Positions 8,320-16,462 of a stretch of DNA of 64,000 nt are shown here, piece after piece (the stretch's first letter is position 1; the number at the start of each line of letters is the position of its first letter). Source of the DNA: Thermoanaerobacterium xylanolyticum LX-11 (GTDB taxonomy: Bacteria; Bacillota; Thermoanaerobacteria; Thermoanaerobacterales; Thermoanaerobacteraceae); contig NC_015555.1 in assembly GCF_000189775.2 (NCBI RefSeq), forward strand, positions 1,685,001 through 1,749,000, in the 5' to 3' direction. The position numbers and the translations under genes were made by a program. The notes beneath the pieces are model-generated. The model saw only the letters and a program-made list of their open reading frames with translations, ran no database searches and was not told where the DNA came from.

Positions 8320-9489
8320 ATGTTCTTATTATTAAAAGGCGCAGAAGTTTATGCACCAAAATACATCGGCAAAATGGACTTACTTACATGTAACGAAAGG
8401 ATTGTCAAAATAGCGAAAGACATCCATATAAGAGATCTTCCCGAACTTTCAACCATCGACTTAAGCGGGCATATAATTCTGCCTGGTTTTATTGATCAAC
8501 ATGTGCATATTGCAGGCGGCGGTGGCGAAGGAGGTCCTGCAACAAGAACCCCTGAGATAAAGCTAACAGAACTCACAAAAGCTGGAATCACAACAGTTGT
8601 GGGACTTTTAGGTGCAGATGGCATAACAAGAAGCATGACAGAATTGCTGGCAAAAGCAAGGGCATTGGATGAAGAAGGCCTTACCACGTATATATACACA
8701 GGTGCTTATGAGCTTCCTACAAGAACACTTACTAATAGCGTCAGATCTGACGTAGCAATAATTGATAAAGTGTTAGGCACTGGCGAAATTGCCATTTCTG
8801 ATCACAGATCAGCTCAGCCAACAGAAGAAGATCTTACAAAACTTGCAGCAGAAGCCAGAGTTGGTGGGCTCTTAGGAAATAAACCAGGAATTGTACATTT
8901 GCACGTTGGCGATGGCATAAGAGGTCTTACGCCTGTTATAGACATCGTCAAAAATACTGAAATACCAGTCACACAGTTTATTCCAACTCATGTAAATAGA
9001 AATGGTCATCTTTTTTCACAAGCGATGGAATTTTTAAAGATGGGAGGCCGTATCGACTTAACATCAGATATAAAACCTGATGAAAACTCCAAAACTGCAC
9101 TTAAACCAATAGATGCAGTAAGAAAAATTGTAGAAAACAATCTTCCGTTAGATAACGTGACCATGAGCTCTGACAGCAACGGAAGCATACCTGTATTTGA
9201 TGAAAACAAAAAGCTTATTAAAGTCATGGTTGGCAGTACATTAACGCTTTATAGAGATTTAAAAGAAATAATTGCAAATGGTGTCTTACCACTTGAAGCT
9301 GCCATAAAAATAATAACTGAAAATGTGGCCAAAGTGCTTCTTCTATACCCTAAAAAGGGCTGCATAAAAGAAAATTCTGATGCCGATTTGGTAGTTCTGG
9401 ACAAAAATTTAAACATTTCATCAGTCATAGCAAAAGGCCAATTTATGATTAAATTCCATGAAATCGTAAAAAAAGGCACATTCGAGTAA
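8320..9489 (+). CDS. iadA: Isoaspartyl dipeptidase (beta-aspartyl peptidase)
   Basis: A 389-residue amidohydrolase-superfamily protein. GTG at 8311 is possible, but GAAGGTG spaces well to the ATG at 8320. The metal site is visible: HVH after GFIDQ (~61-63), the GGGGEGG loop, AISDHRSAQPT, VHLHVGDG, PTHVNR and the catalytic Asp in MSSDSNGS. It hydrolyses isoAsp-X dipeptides from damaged proteins or cyanophycin-like storage. From memory of the E. coli enzyme, the residue before AISDHRS that should be the carbamylated bridging Lys is Glu here (~156). It is divergent from a MocR regulator and monocistronic. Confidence 0.87.
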   Translation: MFLLLKGAEVYAPKYIGKMDLLTCNERIVKIAKDIHIRDLPELSTIDLSGHIILPGFIDQHVHIAGGGGEGGPATRTPEIKLTELTKAGITTVVGLLGADGITRSMTELLAKARALDEEGLTTYIYTGAYELPTRTLTNSVRSDVAIIDKVLGTGEIAISDHRSAQPTEEDLTKLAAEARVGGLLGNKPGIVHLHVGDGIRGLTPVIDIVKNTEIPVTQFIPTHVNRNGHLFSQAMEFLKMGGRIDLTSDIKPDENSKTALKPIDAVRKIVENNLPLDNVTMSSDSNGSIPVFDENKKLIKVMVGSTLTLYRDLKEIIANGVLPLEAAIKIITENVAKVLLLYPKKGCIKENSDADLVVLDKNLNISSVIAKGQFMIKFHEIVKKGTFE

Positions 9490-9518
9490 AAGGACATTTT
9501 TTTGAAAATGTCCTTTTA
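9488..9518 (+). terminator. Terminator of iadA
   Basis: AAAAGGACATTTT and AAAATGTCCTTTT form a 13-bp perfect stem with a TTTG loop, starting at the iadA stop codon. Confidence 0.85.
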
Positions 9519-9534
9519 TCATGCTTATCAAAAA

Positions 9535-10494
9535 TCAATGATTCCTCTTCAATACATCATCAGCAATATCCATCATTAAGCTTTTCTGCTCACAATCTGG
9601 TATGACTTCCAAATACTTAACAGCTTTTTTTACATATTTGAGAGCAAGTTCTTTTGCATAGTCTATGCCGCCACTCAACTTTACTTCCTTTATTATGCAG
9701 TTTACATCTCTTCTACTTAAATCTCTCTTCCTCAAAATCCCCTTAATTACCTTCTTGCGATCCGTTTTAAGCGCATAGATAAGAGGCAATGTGTATATTC
9801 CGTTTAATAGATCACTGCCTAAAGGCTTTCCTACAACTCTTTCTACACCTTCGTAATCAAGAATATCATCGACAATCTGAAATGCCGTACCTATTTCTAA
9901 ACCAAAATGCCGCATAGCTCTTATCATTTCTTTTGGAAGTCCTGCCTGCGATGCACCAGATTCACAGCTAATTGCAAATAATAAAGCAGTTTTTCTATAA
10001 ATTCTTTTTAGATATTTTTTAATGCTCAAATCCAGATTATATCTATTATCAAATTGTTCAATCTCTCCCTCACAAATAGCCTTAACGCCCTTCGCAATTA
10101 ATTTTAAATTTTCTTTTGAAATAATATCAGCTATCAAATTAAATGCTTGGCTAAATAAAAAATCGCCAGTAAAAACCGCTGTTTCTTTACCGTATTTGCT
10201 TTGAACCGATTTTTGTCCACGCCTCATCTTTGAATCATCAATGATATCGTCATGTATAAGCGTGGCCATGTGCATTATCTCTATAGAAGCTGCTATTGGA
10301 ATGATTTTCTCCTCACTGTATTCGCCCATTCTGGCAATAGCGATGACAAGAAGGGGTCTTATCCTTTTGCCCCCAGACAAAACCAAATCGTCAATCGCTT
10401 TTTTTATGGTTGGAGAGTTAGTCTTGACATTTGCCAAAATAAATTCATCTATCTTTTTCATATCTTCTTTTACAAACTCATATTTGTCAAACAA
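9535..10494 (-). CDS. Polyprenyl (heptaprenyl-type) diphosphate synthase, large subunit
   Basis: About 319 residues from a TTG at 10494, which is spaced correctly from GGTAGGTG; a GTG at 10503 overlaps the ribosome site. Trans-prenyltransferase motifs are complete: GGKRIRP, first Asp-rich motif DDIIDDSKMRRG and second motif FQIVDDILDYEG. It condenses isopentenyl diphosphate onto an allylic primer, making chains for quinones or carriers. It lies directly downstream of a Gx-type (so-called heptaprenyl synthase component I) membrane protein, a common clostridial pairing. HepT is the closest B. subtilis counterpart, but product length cannot be read from the sequence. Confidence 0.85.
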   Translation of the reverse strand: MFDKYEFVKEDMKKIDEFILANVKTNSPTIKKAIDDLVLSGGKRIRPLLVIAIARMGEYSEEKIIPIAASIEIMHMATLIHDDIIDDSKMRRGQKSVQSKYGKETAVFTGDFLFSQAFNLIADIISKENLKLIAKGVKAICEGEIEQFDNRYNLDLSIKKYLKRIYRKTALLFAISCESGASQAGLPKEMIRAMRHFGLEIGTAFQIVDDILDYEGVERVVGKPLGSDLLNGIYTLPLIYALKTDRKKVIKGILRKRDLSRRDVNCIIKEVKLSGGIDYAKELALKYVKKAVKYLEVIPDCEQKSLMMDIADDVLKRNH

Positions 10495-10503
10495 AACAAA
10501 CAC

Positions 10504-11049
10504 CTACCACTTAGAATCGTATTTAACATTTTTGATGTATTTTTTAAAATAATTAGCCACAAGTCCTGTAAAGACACCCATTATGATTCCAGCAATCATA
10601 AGCACAGGTAAATAGGAGAATATAAGAAAATTGTTTATAATTAACGCCGCAACAAACAATTGACCTACATTGTGGGCAACAGAGCCAAAAACACTTACAC
10701 CAACTAAGCTAAAGTATTTGCTGTATCTCTTGTAGACAAAAAACATAATACATGCACTCAAAATACCACCGGATACACTGTACAAAAATGACGTTAAATT
10801 TCCGACAAGCAATTGTGCCAACAATGTCCTCAGAATGACCACAATAAGGGATTCTTTAAATCCAAACATCAATATCGTTACTAAAGTAACTATATTAGCA
10901 AGCCCGATCTTTATCCCTGGAACAGGGATTGGAACGGGAATAAAGCTTTCAACTATATTCAAAACTAAAGCTTGTGAAACCAATATAGAAACATATACAA
11001 TTTTCTTAGCAGACAGTTTTATGCCCTCCAATCCTATAAAACACATCAT
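10504..11049 (-). CDS. Gx transporter family membrane protein (formerly heptaprenyl diphosphate synthase component I)
   Basis: About 170-180 residues and five or six transmembrane helices, with the family pattern ESFIPVPIPVPGIKIGLANIVTL near the N-terminus and SVAHNVGQLFVAAL later. The family is often annotated as heptaprenyl diphosphate synthase component I but looks like an ECF-type substrate-binding membrane protein. The start is unclear. The ATG pair at 11049 has no ribosome site, whereas TGGAGGG at 11024-11030 is spaced 7 bases from a CTG at 11016, not from any ATG, GTG or TTG. It abuts the polyprenyl synthase gene, so the two are co-transcribed. Confidence 0.8.
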   Translation of the reverse strand: MMCFIGLEGIKLSAKKIVYVSILVSQALVLNIVESFIPVPIPVPGIKIGLANIVTLVTILMFGFKESLIVVILRTLLAQLLVGNLTSFLYSVSGGILSACIMFFVYKRYSKYFSLVGVSVFGSVAHNVGQLFVAALIINNFLIFSYLPVLMIAGIIMGVFTGLVANYFKKYIKNVKYDSKW

Positions 11050-11125
11050 AATTTATTATATTTGTTTTTTTATATTTAATCAACTGATATCATTTACTGT
11101 AAAATTTTTGTTTGTTAAATAATTA

Positions 11126-11134
11126 TGCTATAAT
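11126..11134 (+). promoter_or_regulatory. Extended -10 promoter for the NADH dehydrogenase gene
   Basis: TGCTATAAT (TGnTATAAT) lies 36 bases before the ATG at 11170. The -35 region is only T-rich, as expected for an extended -10 promoter. An AGGAGG site follows at ~11158-11163. Confidence 0.55.
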
Positions 11135-11169
11135 CAAGATGATAGATAATTTTAACAGGAGGTTTTTAT

Positions 11170-12903
11170 ATGGGTGCTAAAGTAATAGTGTTAGGCGGAG
11201 GATTCGGAGGAGCTACCGCTGCACAAAAACTTGATAAATATTTGCTTAACGACGATGTGGAAATAACGCTTATCGAAAAAAATGATAGTCAGACATACCT
11301 TACAGAGCTACATGAAGTGGCTGGAAATAGGATAAAACCTGAAGGTGTAAAAGTTTCATTAAAAGAAGCATTGGAGTACACACGCGTTAAGATTGTACAA
11401 GATGAAATAACCAAAGTTGACATAGAAAACAAGAAATTGTATTCAGAAACATCTGAATACGATTATGATTACCTTATAATAGCTTGTGGAAGTGAACCAG
11501 CCTATTTTGGAATTCCTGGCATGAAAGAGCACGCTTTCACGTTGTGGTCTTTAAAAGACGCTGAAAAAATAAACAAGCACATTCGCGAAATGTTTAAAAA
11601 GGCACAATATGAAACTGACAAGCAAAAGAGAGCAAAAATGCTTACATTCATAGTCGGTGGCGGCGGTTTTACCGGAGTTGAAATGATAGGTGAACTCATG
11701 GAATGGGTAAATAGGCTGTGTAAAGAATACAAAATCCCAAGAAATGAAGTTAAACTATCTCTTGTGGAAGCATTGCCTAAAATCTTACCTACAGTCAGCA
11801 GAGAAAATTTAGTTCAAAAAGTAGTAAATTTCCTCAACAAAAACGGGGTAGAAGTCAAGACAAATTCCATGATCACCAGCGTTACACCAGATGGTATAAC
11901 ATTAAAAACAGGAGAAAAAATTCCTACAAAAACGCTAATTTGGACAGGCGGCATTCAAGGAAATAGCTTCGTTGCCAATATTGGGCTTAATACAGATAAA
12001 AAAGGAAGAATCGTAGTAAATAAATACATGGAATCATCTAATCCGTACGTATATGCTATCGGCGACAGTGCCTCATATGTAGGAGAAGACGGAAAACCTA
12101 TGCCTGCTTTGGTTGAATCTGCTTTGCAGTCTGCAGATGCCGCCGCATACAATATTGCCGCTTCCATTAAAAATACGCCAAAGAAAGAACTTAAACTAAA
12201 TCTTCACGGAAATATGGTATCCGTAGGAAGAAGGTTTGCGATTGCCGAACTATCTGGCATAGGTGGACTCTCCGGATACCCAGCTACATTTATGAAGCAC
12301 ATTGTAAATATGCATTATCTATTTGGCTTAAGTGGTCTCGGCATGTGTGCTCAATATATAAGAGATCAGTTTATAGATGTGCCTGATAAAGGCAAATTAA
12401 GCATAATTGAAAACCATGTAGCTGTTACTACAAATATGTTCTGGCTATCCCTTATGAGGGTTTTCTTAGGTTTAATGTGGATAATAAGTGGCATACAGCA
12501 CATACAAGAAGGATGGCTGTCATCAGTTAAATTATCCGCTGGTGCGTCTTCAGCTCCAATGCAAAATGTACCTGCATGGTATGGATGGTTTATGGAAAAA
12601 TTTATATTCCCTCACGCCGTATTCTTCCAATCAGTGATAACATTGTCTGAAATAGGCATTGGTCTTTTGCTTGTTGTAGGACTATTTACGTTTATTGCTG
12701 CACTTGGAACCATATTCCTTCATATTAATTTCTACCTATCAGGTATGGCGACATTCAACAACTGGTGGTACGTCATAACTGCCATAGCCATAATGGGCGG
12801 CGCTGGAAGAGCATTTGGTCTCGACTACTATGTAATGCCTTGGCTTTCAAAAGTATTAAAGCATTGGGTTAGAAGGAAAAAACTAAAACTTAATGTATTT
12901 TAA
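11170..12903 (+). CDS. Type II NADH dehydrogenase (NDH-2) fused to a C-terminal DoxX membrane domain
   Basis: A 577-residue protein. Residues 1-~400 form a two-dinucleotide-domain flavoprotein: FAD motif VIVLGGGFGGATAAQ at the N-terminus, NAD motif FIVGGGGFTGVE near 160, and the second FAD contact YAIGDSASYV near 290. The C-terminal ~150 residues (MRVFLGLMWIISGIQHIQEG to the end) contain four hydrophobic helices like DoxX. NDH-2 oxidises NADH without proton pumping, usually to a quinone; DoxX proteins are membrane partners of redox enzymes. The length is well beyond the usual ~400 residues of NDH-2. It is divergent from the polyprenyl synthase pair and has its own terminator. The electron acceptor in this anaerobe is not evident. 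Confidence 0.82.
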   Translation: MGAKVIVLGGGFGGATAAQKLDKYLLNDDVEITLIEKNDSQTYLTELHEVAGNRIKPEGVKVSLKEALEYTRVKIVQDEITKVDIENKKLYSETSEYDYDYLIIACGSEPAYFGIPGMKEHAFTLWSLKDAEKINKHIREMFKKAQYETDKQKRAKMLTFIVGGGGFTGVEMIGELMEWVNRLCKEYKIPRNEVKLSLVEALPKILPTVSRENLVQKVVNFLNKNGVEVKTNSMITSVTPDGITLKTGEKIPTKTLIWTGGIQGNSFVANIGLNTDKKGRIVVNKYMESSNPYVYAIGDSASYVGEDGKPMPALVESALQSADAAAYNIAASIKNTPKKELKLNLHGNMVSVGRRFAIAELSGIGGLSGYPATFMKHIVNMHYLFGLSGLGMCAQYIRDQFIDVPDKGKLSIIENHVAVTTNMFWLSLMRVFLGLMWIISGIQHIQEGWLSSVKLSAGASSAPMQNVPAWYGWFMEKFIFPHAVFFQSVITLSEIGIGLLLVVGLFTFIAALGTIFLHINFYLSGMATFNNWWYVITAIAIMGGAGRAFGLDYYVMPWLSKVLKHWVRRKKLKLNVF

Positions 12904-12909
12904 TAAAGA

Positions 12910-12938
12910 GGCTGTAGGAATTCTCCTATAGCCTTTTT
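12910..12938 (+). terminator. Terminator of the NDH-2-DoxX gene
   Basis: GGCTGTAGGA and TCCTATAGCC pair (one G-U) around ATTC, followed by five T residues. Confidence 0.88.
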
Positions 12939-12971
12939 GCTATTAAAAACATATTTGTGCTTAAGCTTATT

Positions 12972-13541
12972 TTACGAGTATTTAGTCAATATTCTCTCTG
13001 CTATGACTTCCATAGGAAGAGTTGAGTCCATGCTCATCTTCCTCATCAGTGTGTAAGCCTCATCTTCATCTAATTTTTTTACTTTCATTAAAAGACCTTT
13101 AGCTTTCTCTATTTTCTTGCGGGCTTCTATTTGTTTCTTTAAACTTTCTATTTCATTTTTTAAAGACAAATATTTCTTGTGATTTTCTATCACAAATTCA
13201 GTCAAACTTAATAACACTGCTTTATCGATTGGTTTTAGCAAATAAGCGAATACCGAATAGTTTTTTACTTCCTCGATAAAGCCTCTTTGAATGGTCTGCG
13301 TCATCAATATGACAGGTGCTACATTGTCGCTATCTATTATATGCGCTACTTCATAAGCATTCATTCCCACAATACCCATATCTACCAAAACAAGATCAGG
13401 CATCAAGGAGCGAGACAGCCTAACTGCGCTTCCACCATCTCTCGCTTCATATACCAGATGTCCACTGGACAAAAGCATTCCTTTAAGTGTGCTTCTGCTG
13501 TAGTCATTGCTATCAGCAATTATGATGCGCCACTGACTCAT
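12972..13541 (-). CDS. ANTAR-domain response regulator (NitR-like antiterminator)
   Basis: A 189-residue protein with an N-terminal receiver domain (~1-120) and a C-terminal ANTAR RNA-binding domain (~130-188; KIEKAKGLLMKVKKLDEDEAYTLMRKMSM). The receiver keeps the acidic pocket (IIIADSND), the phospho-acceptor Asp in DLVLVDMGI, the Thr in ILMTQT and the Lys-Pro in YLLKPI. ANTAR proteins bind paired hexaloop hairpins in leader RNA and prevent termination. The gene lies 13 bases after glnA, with AGGTAGGTG in the gap, so it is co-transcribed with glnA. The glnA leader has a matching hairpin and terminator, which points to autoregulated antitermination of nitrogen assimilation. Confidence 0.87.
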   Translation of the reverse strand: MSQWRIIIADSNDYSRSTLKGMLLSSGHLVYEARDGGSAVRLSRSLMPDLVLVDMGIVGMNAYEVAHIIDSDNVAPVILMTQTIQRGFIEEVKNYSVFAYLLKPIDKAVLLSLTEFVIENHKKYLSLKNEIESLKKQIEARKKIEKAKGLLMKVKKLDEDEAYTLMRKMSMDSTLPMEVIAERILTKYS

Positions 13542-13554
13542 GAAAACACCTACC

Positions 13555-14889
13555 TTAAAACTTAGTAAGGTATTGGTCTATCTCCCACCTTGTGACGTAA
13601 GTCCTGTAGGAATCCCACTCAGACCATTTTGCCTCAACATATTTGTTGTATATGTGTTCACCTAACGCATTTTTTATTACTTCGTCTTTTTCTAAAATGA
13701 CTAAAGCCTCTTCTAAAGAGTCAGGCAATTTTTCTATGTTTAACTCTTTAAGTTCATTTTCGTCCATCTCATAAATATTTTTGTCAACAGATGGCGGTGG
13801 CATTATCTTATTTTTTATGCCATCAAGTCCTGCAGCTAACGAACAAGCTAATGCTAAGTACGGATTATTGGAAGGATCAGGTGATCTAAGCTCTATCCTT
13901 GTTGAATTTCCTCTTTTAGCAGGTATCCGTATGAGGGGACTTCTATTTCTTCCGGACCACGCAATGTATACAGGAGCTTCAAAGCCTGATACAAGCCTTT
14001 TGTATGAATTTACTGTAGGATTTGTTATAGATGTTAATGCTTTTGCATGTTTCAAAAGGCCTCCAATGTAGTAATAGCAATCTTTACTAAGACCCATCTG
14101 GTCGCTTGGATCGTAAAAAGCATTTTCACTGTTTTTCATGAGTGACTGATTCAAATGCATACCAGAACCTGCAATGCCGTACACAGGTTTAGGCATGAAC
14201 GTCGCATGAAGTCCGTGCTTTTGCGCTATTATCCTTACTACCATTTTAAATGTCATGACATTATCTGCCGTTGCAAGCGCATCATCATATTTAAAATCTA
14301 TTTCATGCTGCCCCGGTCCTACTTCATGGTGTGATGCCTCTATTGCAAATCCCATTTCTTTTAGTGTAGAAACCATTTCCTTTCGAGCGCTTTCTCCTAA
14401 ATCAACTGGTGCCATATCAAAATATCCTGCTGCATCCTGAGTGATTGTAGTAGGATTTCCTTTTTCATCTGTCAAAAACAGATAAAATTCACATTCTGGT
14501 CCCACATTCATAGTGTAGCCTAATTTTTTTGCTTCTTCTAAATTTTTCTTAAGAATATACCTTGGATCACCTTCAAAAGGCGTACCATCAGGATTGTATA
14601 TATCACAAATAAGCCTTGCCTCCACACCACTTGTTGTCCTCCATGGGAATATTACAAATGTATCGGTATCTGGCCTTAAATACATATCAGATTCTTCGAT
14701 TCTGACGAATCCGTCTATTGATGATCCGTCAAACATTATTTCGTTATTTAAAGCCTTATCAAGCTCCTCAATAGGAATCGAGACATTTTTCATGACGCCA
14801 AAGATGTCACTAAACTGCAAATGAATGAACTCAACACCACGTTCTTTAGAAATCCTCAATACGTCTTCTGCACTGTATTTGTTTCCCAT
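13555..14889 (-). CDS. glnA: Glutamine synthetase, type I-alpha
   Basis: A 444-residue enzyme from the ATG at 14889 with AAGGAGG eight to nine bases upstream; an upstream extension runs into the leader terminator and is rejected. The GSI signatures are all visible: [44 protein letters not shown] and the [10 protein letters not shown] segment. The short GSI-alpha length (no adenylylation insertion) fits Firmicutes. It makes glutamine from glutamate, ammonia and ATP in the cytoplasm. An ANTAR response regulator follows in the same transcript, and the leader carries a terminator overlapped by an ANTAR-type hairpin. Confidence 0.96.
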   Translation of the reverse strand: MGNKYSAEDVLRISKERGVEFIHLQFSDIFGVMKNVSIPIEELDKALNNEIMFDGSSIDGFVRIEESDMYLRPDTDTFVIFPWRTTSGVEARLICDIYNPDGTPFEGDPRYILKKNLEEAKKLGYTMNVGPECEFYLFLTDEKGNPTTITQDAAGYFDMAPVDLGESARKEMVSTLKEMGFAIEASHHEVGPGQHEIDFKYDDALATADNVMTFKMVVRIIAQKHGLHATFMPKPVYGIAGSGMHLNQSLMKNSENAFYDPSDQMGLSKDCYYYIGGLLKHAKALTSITNPTVNSYKRLVSGFEAPVYIAWSGRNRSPLIRIPAKRGNSTRIELRSPDPSNNPYLALACSLAAGLDGIKNKIMPPPSVDKNIYEMDENELKELNIEKLPDSLEEALVILEKDEVIKNALGEHIYNKYVEAKWSEWDSYRTYVTRWEIDQYLTKF

Positions 14890-14902
14890 AGCAATCCTCC
14901 TT

Positions 14903-14958
14903 AAATTAAAAATAGGTGTACTCAATTAAGGACTCTATCTTCCTTCATTGAGGACACC
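14903..14958 (-). terminator. Leader terminator of glnA
   Basis: Read on the minus strand, GGTGTcCTCAATgAAGGA pairs with TCCTTaATTGAGtACACC around AGATAGAG, then runs into TATTTTTAATTT just before the glnA ribosome site. It is a long intrinsic terminator in the untranslated leader, placed to attenuate glnA. Confidence 0.75.
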
Positions 14959-14965
14959 ATTGCCC
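14952..14965 (-). promoter_or_regulatory. Candidate ANTAR-target hairpin (P2 type) in the glnA leader
   Basis: Minus-strand GGGC-AATGGT-GTCC forms a 4-bp stem with a six-base loop that has A at loop position 1 and G at position 4, the ANTAR recognition pattern. Its 3' arm overlaps the 5' arm of the leader terminator, so the two structures are mutually exclusive. The second (P1) hairpin expected ~10-20 bases upstream is not clear. Confidence 0.55.
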
Positions 14966-14988
14966 ATCTAAAAGTATGACTTTACAAA

Positions 14989-15017
14989 ATTATAACACAT
15001 GAAATTCAACATAACAA
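14989..15017 (-). promoter_or_regulatory. Promoter of glnA
   Basis: TTGTTA (15017-15012), 17-base spacer, TATAAT (14994-14989). The transcript would begin near 14982, giving a ~90-base leader that contains the ANTAR hairpin and terminator. Confidence 0.7.
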
Positions 15018-15019
15018 TA

Positions 15020-15301
15020 TCATTCGTCCTTTTTTTCAAGCTCAATATCTATTCCATCTATAACACCAGATATGAGATTGAAAATCCATGTCCCAAAAGC
15101 ACTAATTAGCGCCAGCATCACCCCATAAATTATGCCAAATATGAGTCCTCCAAAGACACCTAAACCAAAGAATCTAGCATCTCCTATACTCCCGAATAGA
15201 CCCCCAATTAAACCTAAAACAGCTCCAATTATAACACCGTATAACAATGTGAACTTAAAGACAGAAAAAACAGACACTTTTTTAATTTTATAATTCCACA
15301 T
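15020..15301 (-). CDS. Small glycine-rich membrane protein, unknown
   Basis: A 93-residue protein from the ATG at 15301 (GGAGAG upstream; a GTG two codons earlier is possible). Two hydrophobic segments (~12-45 and ~50-78) are rich in Gly with small-residue spacing (GVIIGAVLGLIGGLFG, GLGVFGGLIFGIIYG), which suggests tight helix packing. The C-terminus is acidic/basic (DIELEKKDE). No family recognised. A short hairpin (GTAGC / GCTAC, 15320-15334) sits just before the ribosome site. Confidence 0.55.
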   Translation of the reverse strand: MWNYKIKKVSVFSVFKFTLLYGVIIGAVLGLIGGLFGSIGDARFFGLGVFGGLIFGIIYGVMLALISAFGTWIFNLISGVIDGIDIELEKKDE

Positions 15302-15463
15302 ACGCACTCTCCTTTCATGTAGCCTTTAGCTACTACGTTATAATTATATTATACCATAATTTTCTTATGCAAGTACAAAAATTTACAACCTTACAAATTT
15401 TAAAAAAATTATCTGTTCATTAAATTAAAACATCCTGGCAATACTATCTATTGAGGTGATTCT

Positions 15464-16333
15464 ATGAAAAAATATCGTAAAATTGTCTGTCTATTATTGA
15501 TATTTATTTCAGTATTTCAGCTTTCTGCTTGCAAGAATAAACAAAAAAAGCCCATTCCGCAGAAAAAACCCAGCACGACTCAAAAAATGTCTACACCGAA
15601 AGAGCTTGCCAAAATCGAAAGCGACATCGACACAATAATAAAAGAAGCTAAAAAACTTAAAGAATCCCAAAGTGGCAAAAGCGCTCAACAATCAACCACA
15701 ACATTAGCGCCTCAGGATAAAAAGCAAAGTTCATCAAAAAGCCAAGGAGGCGGAAAATCTAATGAAAAAGGTGCTAATAAAAAACAGCAAAAACAGTCAC
15801 CAGAAGAAAAATCGTGGAGCACAATAGATAAAACCGTAAAAGATATACATACAAATTGGAATGTTTTAAGCCCTATTGCTACAAAAGCTGGAGCCAGTAC
15901 CGATTTGCTGAACAATGTAAGCACAGCGATAAATATTCTAACGACAAAGTCTTCCAGTAAATCATTAGATGATACAATGATCGCTGCAAATAATGTCTAC
16001 AAATTTGTGCCTGAAATCGAAAATTACTTTAAGACGACATCCCCTCCTGACATTAAAAAGCTCAGATTTTACAGCAGGGACATTGAGTTTAATTCATCTT
16101 TAGGCAAGTGGGATATTGCATTAAAAGATATAGATGAGATAAAAGCGATTTGGAAAAACATAAGGATAAAACTACCTAAAGACGCTAAAAACGCCTCAGA
16201 TAAATTTGATGCAGGTCTTAGCGAATTAGAAAAAGCTGTACAATCAAAAGACGGAACCATCACTAAAATCAAAACAAGCGTTTTAGAGACAGACATTAAA
16301 TCGCTTGAAAAAGCATCAAAGTCACAAAAATAA
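15464..16333 (+). CDS. Putative lipoprotein, Lys/Gln/Ser-rich, unknown function
   Basis: A 289-residue protein with a lipoprotein signal peptide ending in a lipobox (QLSACKNK, Cys ~24). A disordered, highly basic linker (~25-125; QKKPIPQKKPSTTQK, KGANKKQQKQS) precedes a helical C-terminal domain (~130-289) that contains KSWSTIDKTVKDIHTNWNVL and LGKWDIALKDIDEIKAIWKNI. I recognise no enzyme motif. GAGGTG lies 8 bases before the ATG. It has its own terminator. It is likely attached to the outer membrane face, with the linker crossing the wall. Confidence 0.7.
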   Translation: MKKYRKIVCLLLIFISVFQLSACKNKQKKPIPQKKPSTTQKMSTPKELAKIESDIDTIIKEAKKLKESQSGKSAQQSTTTLAPQDKKQSSSKSQGGGKSNEKGANKKQQKQSPEEKSWSTIDKTVKDIHTNWNVLSPIATKAGASTDLLNNVSTAINILTTKSSSKSLDDTMIAANNVYKFVPEIENYFKTTSPPDIKKLRFYSRDIEFNSSLGKWDIALKDIDEIKAIWKNIRIKLPKDAKNASDKFDAGLSELEKAVQSKDGTITKIKTSVLETDIKSLEKASKSQK

Positions 16334-16355
16334 CCTCTTTTAGGGGTTATTTTTG
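16326..16355 (+). terminator. Terminator of the lipoprotein gene
   Basis: AAAAATAACCTC and GGGGTTATTTTT pair around a TTTTA loop at the stop codon, with a following T-run. Confidence 0.8.
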
Positions 16356-16370
16356 TATAACCTTATTTTA

Positions 16371-16399
16371 TTGACTTCATATAATAATAATGATATATT
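16371..16399 (+). promoter_or_regulatory. Promoter of the asd-dapABH operon
   Basis: TTGACT (16371-16376), 17-base spacer, TATATT (16394-16399). The ATG of asd is at 16463 with AAGGAGG upstream. The leader is only ~55 bases, too short for a lysine riboswitch. Confidence 0.65.
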
Positions 16400-16462
16400 T
16401 TAAATAACAAAATTACTTTATTGCACTATATCATTGAATTTTTATTTTTAAGGAGGATAATA

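Noticed and set aside
16334..16462. Lysine riboswitch before asd
   Set aside because: The promoter leaves a leader of only ~55 bases, and no conserved lysine-riboswitch helices are visible.
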